This document shows, one piece after another, positions 35,331-44,330 of a DNA stretch of 64,000 nt. Within the stretch, counting starts at the first letter, position 1; each line of letters starts with the position of its first letter. Origin of the DNA: Nocardia arizonensis. Lineage in GTDB: Bacteria > Actinomycetota > Actinomycetes > Mycobacteriales > Mycobacteriaceae. The stretch spans positions 62,001 through 126,000 of the forward strand of contig NZ_LGYZ01000092.1 in the NCBI RefSeq assembly GCF_001310275.1. Direction: 5' to 3'. Below the pieces are notes generated by a model. It saw only the letters and a program-made list of their open reading frames with translations. It was not told where the DNA came from and did not search any database. A program made the translations under genes and the position numbers.

Positions 35331-37703
35331 TCAGATCAGGTCGCGGGCGGTCATCCAGCGCATGACGAACCAGCCGCAGAACACCGGCAGCCAGCAGGTC
35401 AGCACCCGGTAGAGCAGCACCGAGGGCACCGCGACGGCCGCGGGCACGCCGAAGGCGGCAAGACCGCCGATGAGCGCCGCCTCGACCGCGCCGACGCCGC
35501 CCGGTGTCGGCGCCGCGGCCGCCAGCGTGCCGCCGATCATGGTGACGATGGTGACCGTCACGAAATTCGTGCCGCCGCCGAAGGCTTCGATACTGGCCCA
35601 CAGCGCGCCCGCCAGACCGAGGGTGATCGCCGCGCAGCCGCCGATGATGGTCGTGAAGCGCTTCGGATCGCGCGCCAATTGCGCGAGTTCGCCCAACACC
35701 TCCTGTAATTGCGGCCGGATCGAGGTATTCAGCCAGCGACGCAGCTTCGGCACGAACATGAAGGTGCCGATGATGCCGACCGCGACGCCGACGGCGAGAT
35801 AGATCACCATCGCGTCGGGGACGAAATGCGACAGGTCCGCCGAGGTGCCCGCAACGATGCTGAACAGCAGCAGCAGACTCAGGTGGGTGATGACCTGCAC
35901 CGCCTGCTGCAAGGCCACCGCGGCGGCGGCGCGCACCGCGCCGAGTCCGGCCTTCTGGAGGAAGCGCACACTCAGGGCGAGACCGCCGACCCCGGCCGGC
36001 GTCGTCGTGGCGGCGAAGGTATTGGCGACCTGCATGATCACCAGATTCGTGTAGCTCACCAGACCCGACGCGCACGCCCACAGGGCCGCCGCCGCACCCG
36101 CATAGGTCAGCGCCGAGACGCCGAGCCCCAACAGCGCCCACCACCAGTTCGCCGTCGCTAGCTGGGTGAAGAAGGTCGGAACGGCGCTGATGAACGGATA
36201 GGCCACGTAGACGAGGCCGATGAGCAGCACCAGCTGGATGATCCGATTGCGCGAGAACCGGGTGATCTGGTCGGCCTCGATCTTGTCCTGGCCGGTCTGT
36301 TTGCGGATCTCGTCGCGCGCCTGCCCCACCACCGAACCCCAGTCGGCCACCGATCTGCGGATGCCGCCGGGCATGGCGGACTTGGTGAGCCGCCGCGAGG
36401 CCGACAGGATGGTCCGCACGCCGAGTGCGTCGATGGCCGCGCGCACCGCCGTCTCCCGACCGAAGATCGCCGTGGTGGCGACCAGCAGTTGCGCGATATC
36501 GGTTTGCACCTGGGTCTCCGAGGGACCGAATTCGGCGCTGCCGAATCCAGCGAACAGAGTCGAGCCGTTCTCGATCATGATCTCGGCCGGGCGCAGGTCG
36601 CCGTGCGATATCTGTCCGCGGTGCAGCAGGTCGAGCGCGGTCCACACGTTGGGCAGCACCGAATCGTCGTTCTCGGCCAGCGGGACGCCGCGCGGTGTGG
36701 TGTGCGCGTACAGCATCCAGCCGCGGTCCAGCGCGGCCACGCCCACCGTGGTCTGCGCCGCCAGCCCGAGGTCGTCGGCCGCGATCGTCATCAGGGCGCT
36801 GTGCTCGACCGCCCGGTGCATCGAACCGTGCAGTGCCGCGGTCTCGCTGCTGCGGAAGGTCATCAGCCGCCACAGCGTGCGCAACGCGCCCCAACTGCGC
36901 TGGTTCTTGCCGTACAGCTCGACCATCAGTTCCCGCTCTGGTCCCTCGACCGCCGCGGCCAGCGTCAGCGGACCCGGTCCGGCCGGGCGTACCACGGTCA
37001 GCGAGTTCACGGTGTGCCCGCGCCGGGCCAGCAGCCGCACCGCCGCGTCGAGCGGCACCTCCAGCGCGGGCGTGCCAACCACCCACACGATGACCGCGCC
37101 GACCAGCCAGCCCACCGCGAGTCCGAACATGGCACGCGCGGGCACCACCGTGCTCACCACCAGGTGGATCGGCGCGAAGGCCAGCAACAGCAACCACAGC
37201 CAGCGCCGCGGCCGGTTGGGCAGCCACGGGCTCGACACCGTCAGCACCGCCGCGAGCATGGCGATCCAGCGGGGATCGTCGAGGAATTGCGACAGGAAGG
37301 TGTCCAGCCGCTCCGGCACCTGGAGATGCCATCTCGGCGCGGACAGGCCGGTGCCGGTGATGGACAGCAGCAGACCCGCGGTCAGTCCCGCGGCCGCGTA
37401 CCCGGCGAGCAGTTTCCACTGCCTGCCGATGAACAGTTCGATGAGAATCGCGAACGGCAGGATCAGGATCGCGATGCCGTAGATCAGATAGACCAGGTTG
37501 GACTGGTCGGGGGTGAGGAAGCCGACGATATCGGAGACCGATCGCTCCAGGGCGAGCCATTCGGGCCGGGTGATCACCGAGGCCGCGATGACAACGGTCA
37601 GCCACAGCGCGGCGAGGACGACACGGACGATGTCATTGGTCCGCCGGATCAGCGGTTGTAGCAGGTTGCCCGTGACCGGGATGTCCCGCCCGTCGACTCG
37701 CAT
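35331..37703 (-). CDS. Membrane protein with kinase-like domain and LPG-synthase (UPF0104) transmembrane domain
   Basis: A 790-residue protein in three parts. About six N-terminal membrane helices come first (residues 20-220). A cytosolic kinase-like domain follows at about 240-490, with HRGQISHGDLRPAEIMIENG where the catalytic loop would be. The C-terminal lysylphosphatidylglycerol synthase transmembrane/UPF0104 domain has about eight helices (TFAATTTPAGVGGLALSVRF, AAAPTPGGVGAVEAALIGGL). The DFG position reads AGFG, so the kinase domain is probably inactive. A lipid flippase or lipid-modification role is likely. The ATG at 37703 lacks a clear ribosome binding site. Confidence 0.8.
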   Translation of the reverse strand: MRVDGRDIPVTGNLLQPLIRRTNDIVRVVLAALWLTVVIAASVITRPEWLALERSVSDIVGFLTPDQSNLVYLIYGIAILILPFAILIELFIGRQWKLLAGYAAAGLTAGLLLSITGTGLSAPRWHLQVPERLDTFLSQFLDDPRWIAMLAAVLTVSSPWLPNRPRRWLWLLLLAFAPIHLVVSTVVPARAMFGLAVGWLVGAVIVWVVGTPALEVPLDAAVRLLARRGHTVNSLTVVRPAGPGPLTLAAAVEGPERELMVELYGKNQRSWGALRTLWRLMTFRSSETAALHGSMHRAVEHSALMTIAADDLGLAAQTTVGVAALDRGWMLYAHTTPRGVPLAENDDSVLPNVWTALDLLHRGQISHGDLRPAEIMIENGSTLFAGFGSAEFGPSETQVQTDIAQLLVATTAIFGRETAVRAAIDALGVRTILSASRRLTKSAMPGGIRRSVADWGSVVGQARDEIRKQTGQDKIEADQITRFSRNRIIQLVLLIGLVYVAYPFISAVPTFFTQLATANWWWALLGLGVSALTYAGAAAALWACASGLVSYTNLVIMQVANTFAATTTPAGVGGLALSVRFLQKAGLGAVRAAAAVALQQAVQVITHLSLLLLFSIVAGTSADLSHFVPDAMVIYLAVGVAVGIIGTFMFVPKLRRWLNTSIRPQLQEVLGELAQLARDPKRFTTIIGGCAAITLGLAGALWASIEAFGGGTNFVTVTIVTMIGGTLAAAAPTPGGVGAVEAALIGGLAAFGVPAAVAVPSVLLYRVLTCWLPVFCGWFVMRWMTARDLI

Positions 37704-37962
37704 GTCGTATCGGCACTTTCGGATCGAGTTGGAGCTGCACCGGCCACCCGCCTCGCGTAGAGCGTGAGTATGCAGCAGGCCACCGGACCCGATCGGCAGC
37801 ACACGCCGTGGCGGTTCGACGGCGCGCGGTGCCGTTCGGGCGGTGACCAGCCTGCCAGAGCCGGCGCGGATACCCCCGGGCGGCCTGTCTCGGCAACCCT
37901 CTTGCCGTACGCGGCCGCGGCGGTGACGATCGAACAGACGGCACCGAACGAGGAGACACCAC

Positions 37963-38829
37963 ATGGCAGAGCAGGGCGAAGATCTGACGGGCGTCACCAT
38001 CGTGGTGACCGGCGCGAGTTCGGGAATCGGCGCGGTGGCGGCCGTGGAACTCAGTGCGCGCGGAGCCACCGTAGCGGTGGTCGGCCGGTCACCGGAGAAG
38101 ACCCGCCGGGTCGCCGAAGCGGCGGGCGCGGACGCGTTCCTCGCCGATTTCGCCCATCTCGACCAGGTGCGCGAACTCGCCGACCGGTTGCTCGAGCGCT
38201 ATCCGCGCATCGACGTGCTCGCCAACAACGCGGGTGGCGCCTGGGCCAAGCGCACCGCCACCGTCGACGGCAACGAACTCACCTTCCAGGTGAACCATCT
38301 CGCGCCGTTCCTGTTGACCGGTCTGCTGCTGGAGCGACTGTCGCGGGCGCCGCGGCCGCGGGTGATCAACACCGCCAGCATGACCTACCGCCACGCCGAC
38401 CTGGATCTTGACAAGGCCAATGCCACCAGCGGCTCGTTCGCCATGCTCCGCGCGTACAGCGCGTCCAAACTGGCCAATATCGTGTTCACCCGCGAACTGG
38501 CCCGCCGCACCGCGGGCAGCGGACTGGTCACGGCGGCCTTCCACCCCGGCGCCGTCGCCACCAATGTCTACGACAACGCGCCGCTCGGCCTCGGCGCGTT
38601 CATCCGATCCCCGCTGTCCAAGCCGTTCTTCATTCGTCCTGAGAAGGGCGCGCAACCATTGGTCCACCTGGTGACCACGCCGGATACCGAGGCCATCCAC
38701 GGCCGCTACTTCCACCGTTTCACCGAGGAGACGCCGCGGAACAAGCAGGCGCTCGACGACGAACTCGCGCGCAGGCTGTGGACCGCCTCCGAGCGATGGA
38801 CCGGGATCACCGTGGGGGCGCGGGACTGA
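37963..38829 (+). CDS. Short-chain dehydrogenase/reductase (retinol dehydrogenase-like)
   Basis: A 288-residue classical SDR: cofactor motif TGASSGIGAVAA, NNAGG, catalytic Ser in NTASMTYRH and the pair Tyr/Lys in AYSASKLANIVF. The long C-terminal part resembles the retinol-dehydrogenase/light-dependent protochlorophyllide branch, common in mycobacteria with unknown substrates. ATG 37963 is preceded by GAGGAGA. The SGNH hydrolase gene follows 32 nt after the stop and may be co-transcribed. Confidence 0.88.
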   Translation: MAEQGEDLTGVTIVVTGASSGIGAVAAVELSARGATVAVVGRSPEKTRRVAEAAGADAFLADFAHLDQVRELADRLLERYPRIDVLANNAGGAWAKRTATVDGNELTFQVNHLAPFLLTGLLLERLSRAPRPRVINTASMTYRHADLDLDKANATSGSFAMLRAYSASKLANIVFTRELARRTAGSGLVTAAFHPGAVATNVYDNAPLGLGAFIRSPLSKPFFIRPEKGAQPLVHLVTTPDTEAIHGRYFHRFTEETPRNKQALDDELARRLWTASERWTGITVGARD

Positions 38830-38861
38830 TCGGCGCCGATGCGGCCTGGCAGGATGACCCG

Positions 38862-39461
38862 GTGGTCGGTGATCTGCGTATCTGCTGTGTCGGGGACTCC
38901 TATGTCGCCGGTGTCGGTGATCCCGAATGCCGCGGGTGGACCGGGCGTCTGGCCGTCGAGGCCGCCGCCGCGGGTCTCGCCCCGACCGTCTACAACCTCG
39001 GCGTCCGCCGGCAGACCTCCGTCGACGTCCTGCGCCGCTTCCTGCCCGAATGCGAACAGCGGCTGCCCGCGAGCCGCAGCGCGGGCGTGGTCCTCGCGGT
39101 CGGCGCCAACGACGCCACCCACGAGAACGGCGGTCCCCGAGTGTTACCGGAGGTCACCGTCGAAGCCCTCACGGTCATGCTCGGCGAAGCCGCCGCCCGC
39201 GGCTGGCGCACGCTGGTCGTCGGACCGCCTCCGCTCGCCGACCCCGCCCATACCGCACGCACCGCCGATCTCGACCGCCGCTTCGCCGAACTCTGTGCCG
39301 CACAGGCTGTTCCCTATGTCGGTATCCATGAATCCCTGTGCGCGAATCCGACCTGGACGCGCGAGGTCGCCGCGGGCGACGGCGCACATCCGGGCGCGGC
39401 GGGTTACGAGGCGCTGGCCGAACTCGTTCGCCCGCGGTGGCGGCGCTGGTTGTCGTACTGA
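38862..39461 (+). CDS. SGNH/GDSL-family hydrolase
   Basis: A 199-residue SGNH hydrolase with block I CVGDSYVAG (Ser), block III GANDATHENG and the Asp/His block DGAHPGAAGYEAL. All catalytic residues are present. No signal peptide is visible from GTG 38862, which has AGGA 7 nt upstream; the longer frame that overlaps the SDR gene is less likely. It is probably an esterase acting on acyl esters. Confidence 0.82.
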   Translation: MVGDLRICCVGDSYVAGVGDPECRGWTGRLAVEAAAAGLAPTVYNLGVRRQTSVDVLRRFLPECEQRLPASRSAGVVLAVGANDATHENGGPRVLPEVTVEALTVMLGEAAARGWRTLVVGPPPLADPAHTARTADLDRRFAELCAAQAVPYVGIHESLCANPTWTREVAAGDGAHPGAAGYEALAELVRPRWRRWLSY

Positions 39462-39518
39462 CCACCGCGGGTCGGGTGTCCGCGTACCACCGGCTACCCC
39501 GCGGTGGAATCCGCTGAC

Positions 39519-41009
39519 TCAGACAGGGGAGTCGTCGGGTACCCGGCCTGTGCCGCCCGCGTTCGTGAGACCGTTGCAGCGGGTCGCGGACGTGCGGCGT
39601 TCGCGCGCGGCGGCGAGATCCACCGGGTCGGACCCGTCTCGGTCCATGCGCTCGAACACCTCGGCCAGGGCCGGAATCGAGCGGATGATCTCGTCGCGGT
39701 AGGAGCCCTCGGTCTCGAGTTGGGCCAGTGCACCGACGAGGGTGAGCGCGGAGCGCGCGAACGGGGTGAAGTTGGCGGGCATGGTGCAATCGCGCGCCAC
39801 ATTGCTCAGGCGCGGTTTGGTCGCGCGCGCCACCTGTTTGCGCAGCCAGGGCGAGGACATGCGGAATGTCGCGTGTCGCAACGGTTCTCCGCAGGGCAGT
39901 ACCGCGGCGAACAGCGCGTCGGCGTCCACGGTGCGATCGGCCTGTATGAATCCGTGCCGCCGCGTCACGCCGGCCAGCTCGAGCGGACCGCCTTCGAAGA
40001 CGGCGCGGCAGTAGTCCACCGCGAGTTCCTCGAAACCCTCCGGTGGCCAGCGGCAGCATGCGCCGAAATCGACCACGCCGAGTCGGCCGTCGGGCAGTAC
40101 CCGGAAGTTGCCCGGATGCGGGTCGCCGTAGAGCAGTTCGGTGCGGGCGCAGCCGTCGAGGACGAAACGCACCATGAGCATGCCGACCCGGTCGCGTTCG
40201 CGGCGCGAGCCGGTGGCGACGACACGGGGGACCGGCGTGCCGTCCAGCCACTCCGAGATCAGTACGTCACCCTGTTGTTCGATCACCTCGGGCACCCGGA
40301 AATCGGGGTCGTCGGCGTAAGCGGCGGCGAACGCGCGCTGGTAGCGCGCCTCGCAGGCGTAGTCGAGTTCCTCCATGACGCAGGCGCACAGCGCCTCGGT
40401 CAGCGCCTTGACATCCGCGCCGGGCACGAAGACCTGTGCCAGCCCCGACATGCCGCGCAACCGGTCGAGATCGCCGCGCACAGATTCGCGCGCACCGGGA
40501 TACATGATCTTGACCGCCACCGGTCTGCCGTCGTGCCAGACCGCGCGGTGCACCTGGCCGATGGAGGCGGCCGCGGCCCGGCGGTCATCGAATTCCCGGA
40601 AGCGGCAACGCCAGTCGTCGCCCAGATGTTGAGCCATGACCATGCGCACCGTCGAGGGCAGCAGTGCGGGAGCGGAATCCTGGAGCCGACCAAGCGCGAT
40701 CTTGTACGGCTCGGCCAACTCCGGCAGCAGTGCCAATTCGTAAATGGCGAGCAGCTGACCGAGTTTGGTCGCACAACCCTTGAGTTCGCCGAGCACCTCG
40801 AAGATGTGCTGCGCGGTGCGGGTCCTGATCTCCCGATCGACCTGCTCGGCGGGGCGGCCCAGTGCGCGTTTGCCGAAGCCGATGGCCTGTCTGCCCGCGA
40901 AGGCCACCGGCAGCGCGGCCAGTTTGGCATTGCGCACAGCGGCGCGCACGGGTGGATTCCCCCGGGCGTGTAGTGCGGAGGCCCGGGGGAATCCCTGTCG
41001 AATGGTCAT
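39519..41009 (-). CDS. ABC1/AarF (UbiB/ADCK) atypical kinase
   Basis: A 496-residue protein of the UbiB/ADCK family. The family-specific KxGQ motif is in GCATKLGQLLA, the Ala-rich loop in AAAASIGQVHRA, the lysine in PVAVKIMYPG, the catalytic loop in LLYGDPHPGNF and the metal site in GVVDFGAC. These kinases support quinone or lipid metabolism at the membrane; actinobacteria use menaquinone, so the role here is unclear. ATG 41009 has GAGGTGA upstream, which abuts a 7-bp-arm palindrome shared with the divergent GntR. Confidence 0.88.
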   Translation of the reverse strand: MTIRQGFPRASALHARGNPPVRAAVRNAKLAALPVAFAGRQAIGFGKRALGRPAEQVDREIRTRTAQHIFEVLGELKGCATKLGQLLAIYELALLPELAEPYKIALGRLQDSAPALLPSTVRMVMAQHLGDDWRCRFREFDDRRAAAASIGQVHRAVWHDGRPVAVKIMYPGARESVRGDLDRLRGMSGLAQVFVPGADVKALTEALCACVMEELDYACEARYQRAFAAAYADDPDFRVPEVIEQQGDVLISEWLDGTPVPRVVATGSRRERDRVGMLMVRFVLDGCARTELLYGDPHPGNFRVLPDGRLGVVDFGACCRWPPEGFEELAVDYCRAVFEGGPLELAGVTRRHGFIQADRTVDADALFAAVLPCGEPLRHATFRMSSPWLRKQVARATKPRLSNVARDCTMPANFTPFARSALTLVGALAQLETEGSYRDEIIRSIPALAEVFERMDRDGSDPVDLAAARERRTSATRCNGLTNAGGTGRVPDDSPV

Positions 41010-41019
41010 GAATCACCTC

Positions 41020-41040
41020 ACACTGTGCGCGGAACAGTGT
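41020..41040. promoter_or_regulatory. Palindromic operator between aarF-like and GntR genes
   Basis: ACACTGT-GCGCGGA-ACAGTGT is a perfect 7-bp-arm inverted repeat directly upstream of the ribosome binding site of the AarF gene. GTGTTACAC at 41037-41045 overlaps its right arm. It is a likely binding site for the divergent GntR regulator. Confidence 0.55.
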
Positions 41041-41135
41041 TACACAGGTGCGGTCTCACATGCTGCGGCCTAGACTGTCTGGGACGTAGACGAGACGAGT
41101 TGTCACGGGCACTAGATACGAAAGGGTGGCTTTCG

Positions 41136-41909
41136 ATGGGATCCCACACGGTAGTCGCCGACGTCGCCGACGAATTGGCGCGCCGGGTTGCCGCAGGGGA
41201 ATATCAACCGGGGGAACTGATGCCGTCGGTTCGTCAGGTCGCCGAGGAATTCGAGATGAACCGGGCGACCGCGCAACTGACGCTCGGCCGACTGGAGTCC
41301 TACGGATTCGTCGAAGCGCGTCGGGGTAAGGGTTTCACCATTCGCGACGTCCGCGAGGCGGGCGGCATCGACGTATACCGGCACCTGTTCCGCTACTCGA
41401 TCTCCATGCCGGACGTCGCCGTCGAAATGTTCCGCGATGTCATCGAGGTTGAGCGCGGCATCGTCATGAGCGCGCTGCTCGCCTACACGGACAGTCCGCG
41501 GGGTATCGACCCGGCCGAGCTCAGGGCCGCCATAGATGAGCTGGAAACGCTTGCGCGGCTGGAGGTTCCGCCCTACCACCGGATTCTGGCCATCGAGGTC
41601 GTGCTGGTGCGCAAGCTGCTCACCGTCCAGGGTGCGAGTATGCAGCGGGCAATTCTGAATTCCATCGGCGAGATGGTGTTGGAGGTGCCGGAGGCGATCG
41701 AGGCGTTCTTCGCGGGCGCGGCGGATCTGCACGTGCTGGTATGGCGGGCGATGGTGGCGGTATGGGAATCGGATTCGGGTCCGTCGGATGCGCAATTGGC
41801 GCTGTTCGACGACCTTTTCGGCATGTATCACGAGAAAGTCGTCGCGAGATTCGCCGATCTGCTCGGAGTGGTCGAAACGGCCGAGGAAGGGCATGCCACC
41901 ACGGCGTGA
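41136..41909 (+). CDS. GntR/FadR-like transcriptional regulator
   Basis: A 257-residue regulator. The GntR winged helix is at residues 5-70 (GEYQPGELMPSVRQVAEEFE, NRATAQLTLGRLESYGFVEA). A helical effector domain of the FadR/FCD kind follows. ATG 41136 was chosen with AAAGGG about 9 nt upstream; the frame is open further but the added sequence is not family-like. It is divergent from the AarF kinase and probably autoregulates through the palindrome at 41020-41040. Confidence 0.85.
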   Translation: MGSHTVVADVADELARRVAAGEYQPGELMPSVRQVAEEFEMNRATAQLTLGRLESYGFVEARRGKGFTIRDVREAGGIDVYRHLFRYSISMPDVAVEMFRDVIEVERGIVMSALLAYTDSPRGIDPAELRAAIDELETLARLEVPPYHRILAIEVVLVRKLLTVQGASMQRAILNSIGEMVLEVPEAIEAFFAGAADLHVLVWRAMVAVWESDSGPSDAQLALFDDLFGMYHEKVVARFADLLGVVETAEEGHATTA

Positions 41910-42020
41910 TCTGCGCCGCGAGCACTGATTGTCTGAGACGATCGTACCAGGTATTTCGATCTACCTCCCGGTAGGGGCAAACAGTTGGCATTCGTCACGG
42001 GGTGAACGTACCGTGACGCT

Positions 42021-42986
42021 ATGACCGACTCCTCCGAGTTGCTGCCTGCCCTACCCTACGAGTCGTGGCGTCCGACCAAGGAGACACTGCACCGGTTCAC
42101 GCAGATCGTCGGCAAGCTCGCCCTCGCCACCGGCATCCGCCGCAATCACTGGTGGCACATCACCTACCGGCTCACCGCCCGCGGTATGACCACCGTGCCG
42201 CTCGGCACCGCCCGCCGCGGACCCGTATTCGACTGCGCCTTCGACTTCGTCGACCACGTGCTCCGCATCGCCGATGTTCGCGGCACCACCGTGGAGATCG
42301 AATTGTCCGGGCGCAGCGTCGCCGACTTCTACGACGCCGTCATGCGCGCCCTCGGCGATCTCGGCGTTGAAGTCGTTCTGCCGCATCCACATCCATTCGA
42401 CCTACCCGATGCCGGACGGCCCTTCGCGCAGGACACCGAACACGCCGCCTACGATCCGGCGCGGGTGCGCACGGCATTCCGGGTGCTCAGCCAGGTCGGT
42501 CGGATACTCGAGGAGTTCAGCGCCACCTATTCGGGCAAGATCAGTCCGGTCCAATTCTTCTGGCACAGCTTCGATCTCGCGGTACAGCGCTTCTCGGACC
42601 GGCATGTCGAACTGCCGCCGACGGTGGATTCGGTGACCCGCGAAGCCTATTCGCGCGAGGAGATCAGCGCCGGGTTCTGGTTCGGCGATCCAAAGGTGCC
42701 CGCGCCCACCTTCTACTCCTATGTCGCACCCGAACCCGAAGGCCTGGCCGAACGTCCGCTCGCGGGCGGCGGGCACTGGGTGACGGCGGGTTCGGGGCAT
42801 TCGGCCTATCTGGACTACGACGCCGCGCGCCGTGCCGACGATCCCGTCGGCACGGTGCTCGCGTTCTACCAGTCGGTCTACGCCGCGGGTGCGGAATTGG
42901 CCGGATGGGATACCGCCCGGCTGGCGTGCTGGGGCGGTATCACCGATCCGATCCTGGAGCCGGCGCACCCGCGGTGGCCGGAGTGA
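42021..42986 (+). CDS. DUF5996 family protein
   Basis: A 321-residue protein with the DUF5996 hallmarks: LPYESWRPTKETLHRFTQIV, HWWHITYRLTARG, FDFVDHVL, the PVQFFWHSFDLAVQRFS segment and FYSYVAPEPEG. It is cytosolic with no transmembrane segment. The biochemical function of the family is unknown. ATG 42021 lies right after GTGACGCT with no obvious ribosome binding site. Confidence 0.82.
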   Translation: MTDSSELLPALPYESWRPTKETLHRFTQIVGKLALATGIRRNHWWHITYRLTARGMTTVPLGTARRGPVFDCAFDFVDHVLRIADVRGTTVEIELSGRSVADFYDAVMRALGDLGVEVVLPHPHPFDLPDAGRPFAQDTEHAAYDPARVRTAFRVLSQVGRILEEFSATYSGKISPVQFFWHSFDLAVQRFSDRHVELPPTVDSVTREAYSREEISAGFWFGDPKVPAPTFYSYVAPEPEGLAERPLAGGGHWVTAGSGHSAYLDYDAARRADDPVGTVLAFYQSVYAAGAELAGWDTARLACWGGITDPILEPAHPRWPE

Positions 42987-42989
42987 GTC

Positions 42990-44111
42990 TCAGGCGCCGT
43001 TGAGTTTGTTGAGCCGCTCGCAGGCTTCCACGTACTCCTCGATCAGCCGCGCGACCACATCGGCGGAACGCTCGACCTTGTTCATCATGCCGACGACCTG
43101 ACCGACCGGGTTGAAGTTCACGTCCTTGGCGGCTTCCGGATACCGGTGACCGCGCTTGACGCCGTCGAGGGCGACCATCATCTGCAACGGCATGGGCAGC
43201 GGCTTGGGGTTGTCCGGGTTCTCCCATGCCTCGGTCCAGTCGTTCTTGAGCATGCGGGCGGGCTTGCCGGTCCACGCGCGCGAACGCACGGTGTCGTGGC
43301 TGGTCGCGTCGATATAGGACTGCATCTGAGCCGGCGGCACATTCGCCTCCTCGACGGTCAGCCACACCGAACCCGTCCACGCGCCCGCCGCGCCCATCGC
43401 CATGGCGGCGGCGACCTGGCGGCCGTTGCCGATACCGCCCGCGGCCAGCACCGGCAGATCGCCGACGGCATCGATCACCTGCGGCCACAGCACCAGCGAG
43501 CTGACCTCGCCGCAGTGCCCGCCGCCCTCGGTGCCCTGGCAGACCACGAAGTCCAGTCCGGCGTTCTTGTGGTTGAGCGCGTGCTTGACCGACCCGCAGA
43601 GCGCGCCGATGAGGCGGCCCGACTCCTGGATCTTGCTGACGAATTCCGGCGGCGGGGTACCGAGCGCGTTGGCGACCAGCTTGGCCTTGGGATGGCGCAG
43701 GATCACCTCGATCTGCGGGGCGACCGTGGTGGCGGTCCAGCCCAGCAGCTGGTTGTGGTGTTCGTCCTCGGGCAGGGGCGGCACGCCGTGGTCGGCCAGG
43801 AGCTTCTCGGCGAAGTCGCGGTGACCCTGCGGAACCAGTTCGGCCAGCTTGGCTTCCAGTTCCTCGGGGGACAGGCCGTCGATGCCCTTGCCCTCGTACT
43901 TGGAGGGGATGACCAGGTCCACGCCGTACACGCCGTTGACGTGTTCGTCGAGCCACGCGAGCTCGACCTCCAACTCCTCGGCCGTGAAGCCGACCGCGCC
44001 GAGCACGCCGATGCCACCGGCATTGCTGACCGCGGCCGCGACGTCGCGGCAATGAGTGAAGGCGAAGATGGGGAATTCGATCCCCAGCCGGTCGCAGATT
44101 TCGGTACGCAT
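42990..44111 (-). CDS. Nitronate monooxygenase-family flavoprotein
   Basis: A 373-residue FMN TIM-barrel protein: FAFTHCRDVAAAVSNAGGIG, CQGTEGGGHCGEVSSL and VLAAGGIGNGRQVAAAMAMG are class signatures. Mycobacteria have several paralogues of this length, one of which (IpdC) acts in cholesterol ring degradation. Two TNNAACNNGTTNNA-like sites upstream (44168-44181, 44279-44292) match the KstR operator, so steroid or fatty-acid-linked control is plausible. I would not assign the substrate. It is convergent, 3 nt apart, with the DUF5996 gene. Confidence 0.82.
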   Translation of the reverse strand: MRTEICDRLGIEFPIFAFTHCRDVAAAVSNAGGIGVLGAVGFTAEELEVELAWLDEHVNGVYGVDLVIPSKYEGKGIDGLSPEELEAKLAELVPQGHRDFAEKLLADHGVPPLPEDEHHNQLLGWTATTVAPQIEVILRHPKAKLVANALGTPPPEFVSKIQESGRLIGALCGSVKHALNHKNAGLDFVVCQGTEGGGHCGEVSSLVLWPQVIDAVGDLPVLAAGGIGNGRQVAAAMAMGAAGAWTGSVWLTVEEANVPPAQMQSYIDATSHDTVRSRAWTGKPARMLKNDWTEAWENPDNPKPLPMPLQMMVALDGVKRGHRYPEAAKDVNFNPVGQVVGMMNKVERSADVVARLIEEYVEACERLNKLNGA

Positions 44112-44167
44112 CGGTGCTGGTCTCCCTTACTGGCTCCGCGGTCGCGGACCGCGGACCGACGACGCTC

Positions 44168-44181
44168 TAGAACGAGTTACA
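44168..44181. promoter_or_regulatory. KstR-like operator, site 1
   Basis: TAGAACGAGTTACA fits the KstR consensus TNNAACNNGTTNNA at every fixed position. It is 57 nt upstream of the nitronate monooxygenase start on the minus strand. KstR is the TetR repressor of sterol catabolism in mycobacteria, Rhodococcus and Nocardia. Confidence 0.6.
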
Positions 44182-44278
44182 TGACCGCCCCGTCGGGTGT
44201 GCGCACGCCGAGGCGGATGGTGGTGGCATCCTGCCGGGGCGGCGGGTCGTTCGACCGGCGAATGCACCATATTCAGAC

Positions 44279-44292
44279 AGTAACACGTTCTA
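44279..44292. promoter_or_regulatory. KstR-like operator, site 2
   Basis: AGTAACACGTTCTA fits the KstR core on the plus strand, except at the first base. With its flanks it is a 14-bp inverted copy, one mismatch, of site 1 (CTAGAACGAGTTAC versus GTAACACGTTCTAG). Confidence 0.5.
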
Positions 44293-44330
44293 GTTTTATC
44301 GGAATAGAGGTTGACATTCGCGGTGCGCGA

